A DNA stretch of 64,000 bases, taken from assembly GCA_965153455.1 (NCBI GenBank), contig OZ234500.1, positions 2,170,001 through 2,234,000 of the forward strand, written 5' to 3'. A program made the translations under genes and the position numbers. Under the pieces are notes generated by a model, which saw nothing but the letters and a program-made list of their open reading frames with translations, searched no databases and was not told where the DNA came from. The stretch's first letter is position 1. Every line of letters begins with the position of its first letter. The stretch is from Sphagnum compactum (lineage: Eukaryota > Bryophyta > Sphagnopsida > Sphagnales). Shown here piece after piece: positions 25,165 through 43,727 of the stretch.

Positions 25165-25233
25165 ATCTTTAACCCGAAACCAATGTCTATTTTTTCAAAA
25201 GGACTTGAGAAGTCAAAAAACACATGGGTTTTA

Positions 25234-25260
25234 CCCCCCCCCCCCCAAAAAAAAAAAAAA
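25234..25260. repeat. C13-A14 homopolymer junction
   Basis: Thirteen C directly followed by fourteen A, just beyond the 5' side of the LINE. Lengths of such tracts are easily misread, so the exact counts should not be trusted. Confidence 0.8.
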
Positions 25261-25310
25261 GGTTCAGAAGTCAAAACCAAGAACCTGGAATTGTCCTTGC
25301 TGGCTGGCTG

Positions 25311-25631
25311 TCACAGGAGCTTTTGAAATCCAGAACGTCCCCACCAGGTATTTTCTTCTTTCTGAACAAAACCAAGCTCAGTAAGAACCGCATCCAGCTC
25401 AGCAAGTTCCTTCTTTTTCAACTCTTTTTTGGAGAGTTGCCACTCTGGCTCCCTGAATACCACAGGCAGCGAGGTTTCAGATATGGTTGGGGCAGAGTGA
25501 CATATTACGCCATTGCCGCCAACTGCTTTTTGTCTTTGGTTTTTTACGATCACCAAGACGAGAGAATGTGTGCTCTGAGGCTGTCTGTCCTCGTCCTCCT
25601 TTGTTTGTGTCTCTTTCTCTTCTAATGCCAA
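25311..25631 (-). CDS. Unassigned coding-like fragment, charged C-terminal exon
   Basis: An open frame of about 106 codons with a protein-like composition. The N-terminal half is acidic (EEKETQTKEDEDRQ). The C-terminal half reads WQLSKKELKKKELAELDAVL and ends about 20 residues later at a TGA. A potential splice acceptor (ctgtag) lies just upstream on the minus strand, with the frame continuing as KFLALEEKE. Further upstream, around 25690-25740, a frame reading EKALWFDDDQIFGSF could be another exon. I do not recognise the family with certainty. It may be the last exon of a gene whose remainder is lost, or a captured fragment between two transposons. Confidence 0.35.
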   Translation of the reverse strand: MALEEKETQTKEDEDRQPQSTHSLVLVIVKNQRQKAVGGNGVICHSAPTISETSLPVVFREPEWQLSKKELKKKELAELDAVLTELGFVQKEENTWWGRSGFQKLL

Positions 25632-25871
25632 AAACTTCTACAGATTTTGCATTTAGGTTTTGATGAACATTCTGAATCCAATTAACATCTCTGCGGAGAA
25701 GGATCCGAAAATCTGATCATCGTCAAACCACAGTGCTTTCTCCGTTGTGTGTCTTCTTGTGGGAGAAACCCTGAGATTTTACACTCACCTTTCGTGAGGA
25801 AAAATCTTAATCTAGCTGATCAAGAAAAGTGCGATTGCAAAGATTCACAAGAAGGATTTGTGTTCATAACT

Positions 25872-27502
25872 CTAACAAGATGGATCGGAAAATCCAAAAC
25901 TATGGTGATTTTGCAATTCTTCCATTAGTTTTGTGTTCATAGTTATTGCAGAATGCAAAGCATCATTAAAAAGCCAATGTCCATGGGATTGATTCAACAC
26001 ACATGTAGTAACTACAAGGGAAGGAACATCAACAACTATTTGTGCAACATGCCAAGTAAGAAGAGGTGGGACACCAGCAATTAGATGTAGATCAACATTC
26101 ATCATGTTAACAATTTAGTAAGAAAAGAAAGTATAAAAATTCAATAAAATAAAAACCTTAAAAGATAATTCGAAAAAACAGTACCTTGTTTTTATTGGAG
26201 TGTTCAATAAATTCCTTGGATGAAGATTATAAGCAATACAAGCTTGGTTCCATTCATGTCTACCCTTTCCAAATTTCTTTGGCCAAGTTATGCATTTTTG
26301 CAAATCTAATTAGGCAAAAGTAATGGACACTTCCTTCAAAAAAATTCACACTTTATCTTGTGTTGTGGCATACTAATAGTCCTTAGAAAAAGCATGACCA
26401 AAACAATAACCTTCAAAACTTTCCTCAAAGCTTAAAATTCAATAAACAACAAACTTAAGGGCATTAATCATGAGATTCATCTTTGACATTAGCAATTATT
26501 TTTTTCCTTAGACAATATTGATCCAATAGCTTGGTCAAACTTCTTGCTAATGCCTATCTTATAGTCTCTAATGTTTCAAACAATCCAATAGTAATTTGTT
26601 TTGGTTTTTAATCCCTTCCTAAAAAATTAATAACAAAAGCAAAACATCATGGGCTCCATGAGACATCCATAGATCAAAACTTGTTGTTGTACATGTAGAG
26701 ATACAATCCCCCAACAATGGTAAAACATATTCCTACTTGCATTTTTCCACCAATTCAAGCAAAACTTCTTAAGAAAACTATTTTTTGGATGGAAACAACA
26801 ATCTTGGACATAAATGCATTGCAGATATTTCCAACCACACATTCTTAACAAATTGCATTGGAAGATGGTTTCTATAATTAAGAATGGTAAATCCTCCAAA
26901 GCTTTTTTTTGTTGAAGTTCATCTTTTTTGAAAAGGATTGTGGACCCAAAAAAACTTGAAATTGTCGAAATGGTAGGTCTCTTTTTAGTTGGTTGTTTTG
27001 TGAATACTACTTTACCAAAAAAAATTAATTCTTATTCAAACTTCTTCGCAAGCATAGCATGATCAACATCCACATGTTTTTTTAATGATGTTATTCAATT
27101 GTTTTTAAAGTATGAAATAATTCGTTTCCTTAATTGTGTTTTGGAATTTGTAATTGTTATTTGATTAGGATAACATACATGACATCTCATTAATTGAGGA
27201 GCTTTGTTATCAACTTCTACACCATCATTAATACAATAAAATGACCAACACAATGAGTTTCGATTATGGGGCCACCATATAGTTCTTTGTTCATGCAACT
27301 ATGCCAAGATTTTTTCTATTTTTTCATCTTTGGCTTGTGAAATTCTATTGGTTTCTATTTGAAGGTTTGAAATATTTTCAGATCTTTCTTCAAATGGTTC
27401 ATTATTCATTTCAACTTCATTCATGAAAATATTCAATGACCTATTTTCATTCCTAGATGAATGTTCCATTTCCTTTCCAACAATCACAATAGTTTTGCCC
27501 AA
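25872..27502 (-). pseudogene. hAT-like transposase relic with BED-type zinc finger
   Basis: Minus-strand frames in order. 27502-27299 is a charged N-terminus. 27298-27095 is in the same frame after one stop and has a BED-like segment (FYCINDGVEVDN, LMRCHVCYPN). 26899-26627 holds LHVQQQVLIYGCLMEPM, a decayed form of the conserved 'DLWMSRG' region. 26303-26115 holds WPKKFGKGRHEWNQAC and LNTPIKTR. 26105-25872 holds LTWHVAQIVV and CVLNQSHGHWLFNDAL. The block order matches a hAT-like transposase group with which I am familiar from plants. Many stops make it non-functional. Most of the catalytic core and the C-terminal dimerisation region are not recognisable. Confidence 0.7.
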
Positions 27503-27998
27503 ATCAATGGAAAAAAAAACTAAGCAATACCAAAAAATGAGTAAAGAAAAAACATTTATAAGAATACAAAATTAATTTGAAGGAAAAAAAAATTGTTCAA
27601 ATCCTCTAAAATAACAAGATGTCACCCATTATACTTGTAAAAACAGAACAAACAAAATGTAGATTATGCAAAAGCAAGAAATAATTATGAAAACAAAAAA
27701 CAAATTACAAGATGAAAAGAGAAAAAATTCAAAAAAATAACAAAGTAAATGATATTGCTTACAAAAAATTTGTTGATGTGTTCCAAAGCCTGCAAAAAAA
27801 AACTATTATGCAAATATCAAAGGAAAATGGAAATCCAAATGCCCATGTTGAACATGTGACATAAGTAGATGACAAACAATAAGCAAGCAACACAGGCAAA
27901 TTTGAAATGACAAGTGACAAGTAAGCAACACAACTAGGCCCAACGAGCAAATGACATAGGCAAGCAATGAGTAGGCAAGTGATGAGCAAGCAGGCTAT

Positions 27999-28090
27999 GA
28001 GGTAAAAGGTGATGGGAGTATGTGACAAACAAGAAGCAGGTGTTGAGGAAAGAGGTGATGGAAGTATGCGACAAACAAGAAGTAGGCGTT
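27999..28090. repeat. 46-bp tandem repeat, two units
   Basis: The unit 'gaggtaaaaggtgatgggag' continuing 'tatgtgacaaacaagaagca' and 'ggtgtt' is at 27999-28044 and again, with a handful of changes, at 28045-28090. The preceding 150 bases are a degenerate continuation rich in 'gcaagtga/gcaagcaa'. Confidence 0.8.
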
Positions 28091-28564
28091 GAGGAATAAA
28101 GAAAATGGAAAAAAAAAAAGAAAATAATGCAAAAAAAAAGGTAGACTATTCAATTAAAAAAAAATTAAATGCAACAAAAAACTAAAAAACACAATGCACA
28201 ACAAAAGAAAAAGAAAAATTAGTCTAAAAATGTGGAATACTTTCATTCATGGATAAAATCATACAAAACACAAAGTGGGGCAAAGCTTGAGCTTGGACCC
28301 CTTTTGTTTCTATTAAAAGACGAAAAAAGAGGTTGTTGAAAGTTAAAACACTAGTATTTGCCCGCATTAAACCCTAACTTCTAAAAGGTTTGTCTAGGAA
28401 ACTCATGGGATACCATTTCATCACCTTTTTCCTTTTTGTTTTTCATGAATTTTCAAGGTGTAGCACCAAGCTTTTGCAACATAACACTTATTTTCACCAT
28501 GATGGTCATTACAAGTGGTTGTGACCAACATAAACAAATCTTTTTGTTCTTCTTGTTTTTGGTT

Positions 28565-28960
28565 TTTGGTCAAGGTGAACTAAGGTTTAAACTGCATTGT
28601 TCTAAGGTTTTGTTACTTTCATTGTGGTCATTATCATGGTGGTCATTAGAGCTTTCATTGCGATGGTCATCATGTGTTGCAAGTATGTTTTTCTCTCTTC
28701 AACACCCTTTCACAAGTTTAAGGTGTAAGGTAGTTTTTTTTATCTCATTTTATTTTTTATTGTTTCAAATTTATGGTCAAGGTGAATTAAGGTTTAATTT
28801 ACATTGCTTATATAAGGTTTTGTTGTTTTTATTGTTATCATCATTGTGATTGTCATTTGACCCAATAAATTTTCATTTTAATCATTTAAGCAATGGTTAT
28901 CCTGTTTCTTATCAAATTGTCAAATGTTACAAGTACATTATTTTCTCTTCAACATTTTTA
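28565..28960. repeat. Diverged direct repeat, about 205 bp period
   Basis: 'ggtcaaggtgaactaaggtt' followed by 'aa..tgcattg', 'taaggttttgtt', 'attgtggtcatt' and 'ttttctcttcaacat' occurs at about 28565-28720 and again at about 28773-28960. The two copies are highly diverged in between. Confidence 0.65.
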
Positions 28961-30084
28961 AAAAAAATTCTTTCATTAATTTTTTGCATTGATGGGTGCA
29001 AATTCTTTAGGGTGTACCAAAATCTTGTCATAACATCTTTTTCTGTTTTTTTTACCATGCAAAGACACATTTACGGATGATTATGTGGAATTTAAAATTG
29101 TAATAGTCTAAAATATAGTCCTTCTAAATTTTTTGACAACTTTTAATTCATTATTTTTTATGGGGATCAAAATATAAGGTAAAAAAATATTGTAGTAAAG
29201 ATTAGACCCTTTTCGTCCTATGTGATACACCTTGATAAGGTATTTTCTGAGTTCAACTACTTCTAGTAACACTTTGTGAAGATGTAGATGCCATTGAATT
29301 CCCATATGTGTACTAATTTCCTTATCGATTTTTTATAGACAATAGTTAATCTAAACCCTAAACCAAAAAAATCTTTTGAAAATTCTATCATTCATATGTT
29401 GCAATTGTTGTCCTTTGAAAAACATTTATTAGATGTAGGACTTTAGGATTCAAGAGGTCAATGTTTCATATGTTGTTGGAATCATATGTTGTTTTGAATC
29501 TTTTTGTTTTGTATCTATGTCAAGTCCATTTTGTTATCATTCTCATGTGTATTTGAAGAAATTTGTAGTCGTTTGGAATTTGTAATGTTGGAGTCATATG
29601 TTTGTTCAACTAGATTAATGATTTGTTTGATGATCTATCTAATGTCAAATGCACAAAAGCCCAATTTTGAGGAAACATGTTGTTACATATGTGACTTGTG
29701 TGTAGACATTAAACACATAATTGTTGCAAAGTTAATAGGTGTAATTTCATTGTTTCAAATAGAAACATATTTGGAAAAAAATTATTTGTCTTGTAATTGC
29801 AATGACCAAATTGTTTTTTGCAAGTACTTGCTTTGTAATTATAATGGCCAATTTTTTTCTTTTGATAATCTAAAACCTAACCACTACCCAAACTAACCCC
29901 TTGTCAAAAAAACCTAAACCCTAATACCCTGGAACCCCCATGTCTGAAAAAAGCCATTAACCTTAACTAAAGTTTCTACATTTAAAAAAAAATTCAAAAC
30001 CTTACTTGAAAAGTCCTCCAAAACAAATTAATAAGAGGGAACCAACCCTATAAGTTCTCTAAAAAACAGAAAATTGCCCAACAT

Positions 30085-30450
30085 TGGTTCAAATCAGTGT
30101 TGGGTGGTTTTTGACTTTTACGAAAAACCTCTGATTCCAATTTGGAATAATAAATTAGAATGGTTCTGGTTTTGGTTTCAATTATTCAAAAATGTAAATT
30201 TTGATTTCAGTTCTGAATTCAAAAAGAAATTCCAATTCTGAAAGTTGAACTTGGTTCTGGCCTAGTTTAGGTAACTTAGACTGGAACTTATAGTTAATTG
30301 GCAAAGCACTTGTTTTTTCAAAAATCATGGTTTGAGTTCTACACATAAATGGAATCTGAAATCCAGTTCTTCAAAGACATAAATTTTAGTTCTAGTTCTA
30401 CAACCAATTAAAAAAATTAGACCTAACTCGATTTTTACTAACCAAAACAA
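30085..30450. repeat. Dispersed repeat R4 and related sequence
   Basis: 'aaatcagtgttgggtggttt' followed by a complementary-looking 'gaaaaacctctgatt' matches the block at 20008-20060. The rest is an imperfect series of 'ggttctggttt' and 'agttctagttc' motifs. A C14 tract follows at 30481-30494. Confidence 0.45.
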
Positions 30451-30494
30451 GAACCAACAATCCTTGTGAGATGTTAAATACCCCCCCCCCCCCC

Positions 30495-31744
30495 ACCCGC
30501 TCAAACTATGTCAACCATGCCCCACAACTGGAGCTTCCACCTACCAAAGGGGGCCCCTACCTCATGCAATTTGTAGAATGTTGTCGAGCATCTTCCCCAA
30601 CCTTTGTCGTCAACTGTGTCAAATCGATTGAAATCTTTCTTTGTAGAACACCTCCAATGTTTTACACGAATTTCTCACCCGCCAAAAGGTTTGAAATTCA
30701 GCTCAAAATAGAGCCTTCAAGGTTTTTGATTTTTGACTCACAAGGACCAATATTACAGGTGTAGCAGAACCACAACAAGATTACAAACACTTCTTAAGTC
30801 TAAAATTAAACAATTTGTGATTAGGTTCATGGCCAACCCACAACCCTACATTCAATGCAAACCAGCACAAGAAGTAGCCATGGCTTGCAATTTTTCTTGT
30901 GATGAACTTGAGTTTGTGGTTATTTTAAAAAAAATTGTTGTTTGTTTCAAATTCCATCTACAAAACAAGATTCTTTGTTTGAGATAAATTAGGAAATCAA
31001 TTTCCTCATTCCATGCTTGTAAGAAAGCTATTGGGGGATGCATTAATCTTTTGATGTGTCATTTTTATTTTTTTGCAAAACCTTTGTTTCTCACATTTTT
31101 GGATGTTCAAAGCAAATTTTGATTGATGCATATTCAACATTGAGGCTTCCATTCAGCCTCTCTTGCTATTGATCAAAAGTAGGGATTTGGGGTTGAATAT
31201 AATTTCCAATTGGAATTCACAATGCAATGTATGCCGTGAAGTTCTTTCTCAACTATCCCTATACACATTGATGTAAAATCTAAATTCAACCTAGATTCCA
31301 ATTGTCAATATTCGTCTTTAAAATTGAAGGTACAGAACCAAAATGGTAGATCATTTGTGGGACCATAAAGTTTGATTCTTGTAATGGCATGCCAAGATTA
31401 CAAAGTTTTTATGGATGCTACAGTATCCCTAGATGAACTATTTGAAAGGGATTTATCTCGAACTATGAAATAGACAATGCAATCTCCTCCTCCTAGACCA
31501 TTTCAAAAGCCCTGGTATTAGGTGGCTTCTTCATGTTATAACCAGGTATGGCCTCTATAACCATACTGAAATTGCAGTTATTCCATGAGATGGCTCGAAG
31601 ATTTTGTCCAAGGGAAACAAAATAATCATGAGTTCCCTTACAAATTTACAAAGACAAAAGATTCTGAACACAAAATTTGTAATTGCCCAAACACATTGAC
31701 ACGCCCTAAATCAAATTCTGCAATACTTGTCCCTCCAAACCAGG
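30495..31744. other. Intergenic DNA, nothing recognised
   Basis: No coding domain, RNA gene or structured repeat that I can support. Open frames of 60-100 codons here are without recognisable motifs. Confidence 0.5.
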
Positions 31745-32090
31745 TATCCACCCAACACCAGTTCCAACTAGGAACATTTACAATATGAAATGTTCCATAA
31801 AGTTCCTACAATATGGTCTCACAATGGGAGGCCCATTATGGAAGGTTTAATCCCAGGGTCTTTTTATTTCAATTTTGTGATATTGAAAATTTGGTGAATT
31901 TTTCCAAAAATTAGTCAAATTTACACTAGAAAGATGAAAATTTCCAAAGAATCTCAATTTGTTTCTCACAAATCCACTAAATTTGTGGGGTAAAAATAAA
32001 AACCTCGTTCAGACCAGCAGCAGTTAAATCAACAAAATGGTCCATGAAGTTCCCAAAAACTGGACTCACAACTGACAGTAACACAGTGAA
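31745..32090 (+). repeat. Dispersed repeat family R2, two copies
   Basis: First copy (about 31745-31860): 'caacaccagttccaact', 'caatatgaaatgttccataa', 'agttcc', 'tcacaatggg' and 'cattatgg'. Second copy (about 32005-32090): 'gaccagcagcagttaaatc', 'atggtccatgaagttcccaa', 'actcacaact'. About 80 bases of R1-like sequence ('caattttgtgatat', 'ttggtgaatttttcc') lies between them. Confidence 0.6.
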
Positions 32091-32217
32091 CATTCCTCAA
32101 GATGTGGAACCAAACGCAAAGTTCTAAATGGTTAGTCTCTTCCTTTTCAGGCAGAGCCAACAAAGAGAGGAAGACCTTGAGTCAGAAGAAGAATCAAGAA
32201 AAAGCAGGGTTTTGTTC

Positions 32218-32465
32218 CTCAATTTTGTGATGCAGCTGAAGTGGCAATCATCCATAAGATGCTTTAGCCAGATTTGGAAAAAACCCAGAATCCTTCTGTA
32301 TTTTTGTCTACCTACTGGAACTTATCATAAAAATCTGGCAATTTGCAAAAAACAATTCCTTAAAAATCTGGCGAATTTGGGTCTTTTTTTTCCATTAAAA
32401 ATCCTTTGTATTGGTCGAAATCATATTTTTCAGGTCGACATTTGGCGAAATTTCTCAAGCAGAAA
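32218..32465 (+). repeat. Dispersed repeat family R1, full copy
   Basis: Runs 'caattttgtgatgcagctga', 'gtggcaatcatcc', 'ctttagccagatttgg', 'aatccttctgtatttttg', 'ctacctactggaactta', 'aaaaatctggc', 'gaatttgggtc' and 'tcatatttttcagg', ending 'catttggcgaaatttc'. This collinear match to 13456-13740 defines the family as an element of about 250-285 bases without coding capacity. Confidence 0.8.
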
Positions 32466-39151
<6,686 letters not shown>

Positions 39152-39220
39152 CACACTCCTGGAAGCCTATGAATTTTGAAGAGTTGATACAAAAGGATTG
39201 CAGAACTCAGAGAGGATCTC

Positions 39221-39226
39221 AATAAA
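39221..39226 (+). terminator. Possible polyadenylation signal of the endoglucanase gene
   Basis: AATAAA 70 bases after the stop codon. Plant signals are loose, so this is a position match only. Confidence 0.3.
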
Positions 39227-40980
39227 GAGATCTACAATTACCAAGAGAAATTACTACTCTCAAATTTCTTGTTGTGTATCAGTCCATGAAAATTATTACC
39301 ACTATTCGATGTTGGTACTTATACTAGATACTAATAAGTCATGGAATTTGCTGATGTCCAGAAGTTGAATATTGAGAGTCTTTCAATTATTGTGTCATCT
39401 GTTGTGACCATCATGCAATCCAACTGGCCCCATAGATCCAATAAAGAATTCCCAATTGAAGCTTGTCACAAACAATCATCTGAATATGATGAAATGATGT
39501 TTATGGCCACAGACATAAACTCTTATTAGGGTTGGGGTTTTCTAGGGTTCACTTCACAATTTCATGAAATGAAGAGAAATAACCTTGTCCCCCGCCCGCA
39601 CACCCCCACACTGCATAATATATCCATAGATCATTGTTGATTGTGAAGCAAGGTCTGCAAAAGAATTTCAACAAGTCTCTCTCATTTTCTGTAGAGAAAG
39701 ATATTCCCTAAATTTTTTTCCATCAATTCAAGGAACAAGATCCCCATTTCTTTGACTCTTAGAAACAAACAAAGACAAAGATAAAGAAAAAGAAGGGGGG
39801 AAAGAGGAAAAAAAGAAATCCCTCTGATTCAAGCAATGATACTACTAGTCCTAAAAACAAATATGCTGCTGTCGTCAAAACCTCACCATCCAAAGACGTA
39901 CAACCAAAGATTTGGTACGATACTCTCTCCTCAACGCCATGACTCTCCAACAATACAATGCAAATGCGCAGGAAAAGCGTACGTTTAGTGTAAGCATTTA
40001 CTTACAAGGTTGAAAATCAGTAACAAAGAAGGAAGGATGTTGAATTCTTCCCGCATGTATAATCGTCATCATCGTCACACACTCTCTCTCGCTCTCTCCC
40101 CCCCACCCTTCTTCGTCGTCTTCATCGCAAGCGCGTCCCAAGACTCCCTTGATTGCCAGAGCACACGCTAACAAATGCCAGAACATGTAGCGTGATCCCA
40201 AGTATCCCGTATAATATTTAACCTCCTCGTGTAAAGGTCGCCCATCCCAAAACTACTCCGCTTGTCTTGCGATTAACTTCAGAGTTCTTTTGGAACACAG
40301 TTGTGAAGAAAAACATGTTAAAAATCTCAAAATTCTAGTGATCTTAGTCGATCGGAATTGGACTATCCAGAATGAGTATTTTGATGATCGTCATTGCGAC
40401 AATTCCAAAGTCATTCCAAATTATAATTTGTCATAGATTAAATTCCATTTTGAAATCGTTCTTTTTTTTTTTTTGGTCTAGTTGTATTTTGTTGTTTGTC
40501 TTGCACTCTTTTAAACAAACCTTTTCAATGTGTTTTTTTTTTCTTTTTGTCTGTTTGTATTTTGTTGTGAACTTTTTTAATGAATCGGACTTTCATTAAC
40601 ATTTTGCATAGCAAATCAAAAATGTAAAAAAACATTAATGAAACAAAATGACATATAGTGAAATTTATAAAATTTTACTTTTTGAAAAGACAAAGGTGAT
40701 GAAAACGAAATTATTATGTTCACACAAACTAATTTAATCATCATCATTGGTAATGCAAAGCAACATGAAGCACCCGTTATTTAATGGAGATAATTCAATC
40801 TAAATTCAATAAGTTTGCCTCCATTGGTCTAAAACTGCAAAATGACAAAGGTACCCATCGCATGTGATCAAGGCCTTTCCAATGGTATCAAAAGCTAGTC
40901 CAAGGGCCCCATGTCCTAGGGAGGCTCTTGGTTAGGTCACATCCAACAAACACCTATTTTAATCAATCTTTTTTTTTTTA
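39227..40980. other. Intergenic DNA, nothing recognised
   Basis: No gene or structured repeat seen. A 'tggtatcaaaagctag' at about 40887 resembles the initiator-tRNA primer-binding sequence of LTR retrotransposons, but no LTR or gag-pol sequence accompanies it. Confidence 0.45.
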
Positions 40981-40983
40981 ATG

Positions 40984-41190
40984 AATTTTGTGATGATTTC
41001 AAAGTGATGGTCATCCCTAGGAAGATTTAGCCAAATCTAATTATAGATTAGATATCAAACTAGAAAATTTTTGTCATTATCTAATATCTTTACTATTTAT
41101 TGGAATGAAGTATAGAAATCTGGTCCTTTTTTTTCACCCTAAAAAACCTTCTGGTAATTGAAACCCCATAAATCTCTTCATTTTCAATTT
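40984..41190 (+). repeat. R1-related dispersed repeat
   Basis: 'aattttgtgatgatttcaaa', 'gatggtcatcc', 'gatttagccaaatct', 'atagattagatatcaaact', 'tatagaaatctggtcc' and 'ttctggtaattgaaacccc' follow the order of the R1 copies in the first half. In the second half they match 14134-14360 better. Confidence 0.5.
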
Positions 41191-41756
41191 ATTCCAATTT
41201 TTAATTTCATTATTTGGCTGAGGTTGGAGGCCAAGGGATTATTTCAAGAATGGCCCAACCCAAGGGCATTGCATGGCATAAATCCTGACAAAGTTGATAA
41301 AATTGTATGATAAATGAAACAGAATCAAGAATTGTAATCACGAATGAAGAACTGGAAAAGTTTGTCAAAGATGTGGCAAACTTTTATATTGAGCTTTTAA
41401 AAAAAATTGCAATATTTTTTAGTTTGTATAATTTGGAAAATGTGGCCATTTACATTGCCTTATTACGTCTCCCAAAAGATATTTGCAGTAGATCACGTAA
41501 GTGTATATAAGAGTACTGAATTGGGTTGTGTAAGATAAATCATATACATTGTATTATGTGTCCATTTACCGTAGTAAAGCCCTTGACCCCTCTTTTAACA
41601 TTACAAGGAGTGGGCTCTATAAAGCATAATATAAGTAGGAGGGACAAGGTTATAGAACATTTTTGAAAGGATTGTACATACCTTTTGAACTATGGAAGAC
41701 TTTATTAGCAAATTCTCACCAACTTTGTATCACTTGGTTGGTGGCAAAAGCTCTTC

Positions 41757-42008
41757 CTATGTGTTGTCACCACAACCTTCGTTAAGGGGAGGTGCATACT
41801 CTTCTTCAAGGTCTTCTTTGGGCAAAGCATCAAAGTCACCTTGAACTAAAAACAAGTCATCTAAATGGTCTTCTTCAGCCATGTTTGGCAACTTGGGGAA
41901 TGTAGCTATGTGATGGCTCCTTCTTGGAGGTCCTATTGGTTTGGGTGGAGGAACACTAGCCTTCAATGCACAAGCAGAAGGTGGATCTGTAGGAGCAAAA
42001 TGCTTCAA
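41757..42008 (-). CDS. Unassigned Pro-rich open frame, possibly transposon-derived
   Basis: An 83-codon minus-strand frame, Pro-rich at first (SVPPPKPIGPP) and acidic later (EEDHLDDL, KEDLEEEYAPP). Composition is protein-like compared with the neighbouring AT-driven frames. It lies downstream of the CACTA relic on the same strand, so it may be the tail of that or another element. No family recognised. Confidence 0.3.
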   Translation of the reverse strand: MKHFAPTDPPSACALKASVPPPKPIGPPRRSHHIATFPKLPNMAEEDHLDDLFLVQGDFDALPKEDLEEEYAPPLNEGCGDNT

Positions 42009-42606
42009 AAAACTTTATACTAGAAACTTTAATCCCAAAACCCAAGCATACATCAATGAACTTTTACATTGTAACATGATTTACGCGAACATGATGAAAA
42101 TAATACCCTGATTAGCTTCAACTAAAATGACAAATGGAACACCTTCCTATTCTAGACAAACACTTACATGGTTTAGAAAACTATAACTTGTGCACAAAAA
42201 AATTAAACATTTTGGAAAATGTGAAGATCTACTGACATTGACTACTTCCTAACAATTCTTCAAGGTGCCTTTTATTTTCTACAATATGCTTAAGTCTCCA
42301 CTCCTCATAAGGATTTATTGGTTCTTCTTATGTTGCTTAGTTGGTTGAGTAGTCTATCAACCCCATATACCTACCCTCACCACTATGAAATGGTGTTGGA
42401 GTTGATTGAATTACTCAAGAGAGGAGAAATGGTGAGAGCCCACACGGGATTGGAAAGAAACTAAGAGCCTAGCTTGACAAGAATAGAGAGATAGAAAAAG
42501 CTTGGTTAGGATTTGAAAGAAAGAAATAGAACTCTGGAAGCTAAGAAGGGTAAAGATATAAACCCAGGAGGGGTCATCCCTCTAGTAGACATAGGTGTGA
42601 AAACAG

Positions 42607-42715
42607 GTTTTTTGAAACTCTAGTATATGGTCATTAGTGAGCACCTAAAACGTGAAAGCGAGTTTTTTGAAACTCGACAATATATGGTCATTAGTGAGCA
42701 CTTGGAGCCTGTACA
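42607..42715. repeat. 55-bp tandem duplication
   Basis: 'gttttttgaaactc' followed by 'tatatggtcattagtgagca' occurs at 42607 and again at 42662. Confidence 0.75.
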
Positions 42716-43727
42716 TTGGTTATTAGGGTTTCAATGCCTTTGATATGGGTTAAATAAAGGAAAATAGGGATATTTTCTTGAGTTTAAATTGAACAAATTC
42801 ATGGCAATTAATAACTTAAAAGTCAAACATTTAACCACAAAATTGCCAACTCCAAGACCTCAATTTGCCATTATTTAAAATTCCAATGATCTTTCTCGAT
42901 TAAATGAATGTAGAGATGGAGTAAACATGAAAAATATCATGACACCTTTACATTCTTAACTTTGTTCTTCAATGTGCAAGAATATAATTATAAACAATGA
43001 TTAAATATTTGGATTCACATCTAATGTGCATAGCCATTTTTAATTAACTTTATTTATTTACTTGAATAAATTAAAAGCTTCAAAATTGAATGATAGATCT
43101 ATCTGAGAAAATTCAAAAATTCATGTACATTTAATCTAAATTGTCCATGTGTGTTTAAAAGTGATACCATTTTCCATCAAGATTCAAAAATGAAACATCA
43201 AACCCAATTTGTCCATTGAAATAAATTACAAACATCTAATACCATATGTGATCCAATTGTAGTCATCAAAATTATTCCCCAAAGTGTGACTAAACCATTT
43301 TGCTATTTTCCATGAACTTTCAAATGTGTGATATGATCTAAACATATAGTTGTTTAAAATTGTAACATCTATTTATATTATAACATCAAATTAAAATCTG
43401 GGAGTGTCAAATTTTGACAACAAAACTAGCATTATAACTAATCCCATCTATTGTAGCCAACAAATTTGTCTCACATCACATCTATCCATCAAAATTGTTG
43501 GTTGATCATAAAAAATCAATTCATTTGCACAACAACATACCACCATGTCACCTATATAAGTTGCAAGTTGCTTAATCACATGTTTGAAGATTTCACTCCT
43601 CACCTACATGAGATTTTTACATGATGTCATGATAAGACAAGTCACAATTTCTATACAATCAAAATATTTTAGATATTAGACTAAATGATAAATCAATTGA
43701 GTTCTACATACGTCCAAAATGTGACCT
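42716..43727. other. AT-rich DNA, nothing recognised
   Basis: Strongly A/T-rich, with no frame or repeat that I can support. It probably lies inside or beside the CACTA relic, but no terminal sequence is visible. Confidence 0.45.

Larger units (their letters stand above)
27503..30084. other. AT-rich intergenic DNA, repeats only
   Basis: No gene. Apart from the 46-bp and 205-bp repeats listed separately, only low-complexity A/T-rich sequence is seen. Open frames at 28436-28849 and 29504-29896 are made of Phe/Leu/Ile/Cys-rich strings with no domain. Confidence 0.55.

Noticed and set aside
28436-28849. 137-codon open frame
   Set aside because: It is made of a diverged direct repeat, is Phe/Leu-rich and has no domain; it shows no sign of coding constraint.
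29504-29896. 130-codon open frame
   Set aside because: AT-driven composition, no recognisable motif and no upstream or downstream gene structure.
40880-40930. Primer-binding-site-like 'tggtatcaaaagctag' as the start of an LTR retrotransposon
   Set aside because: No LTR pair, polypurine tract or gag-pol similarity could be found around it; a single 12-base match is too weak.
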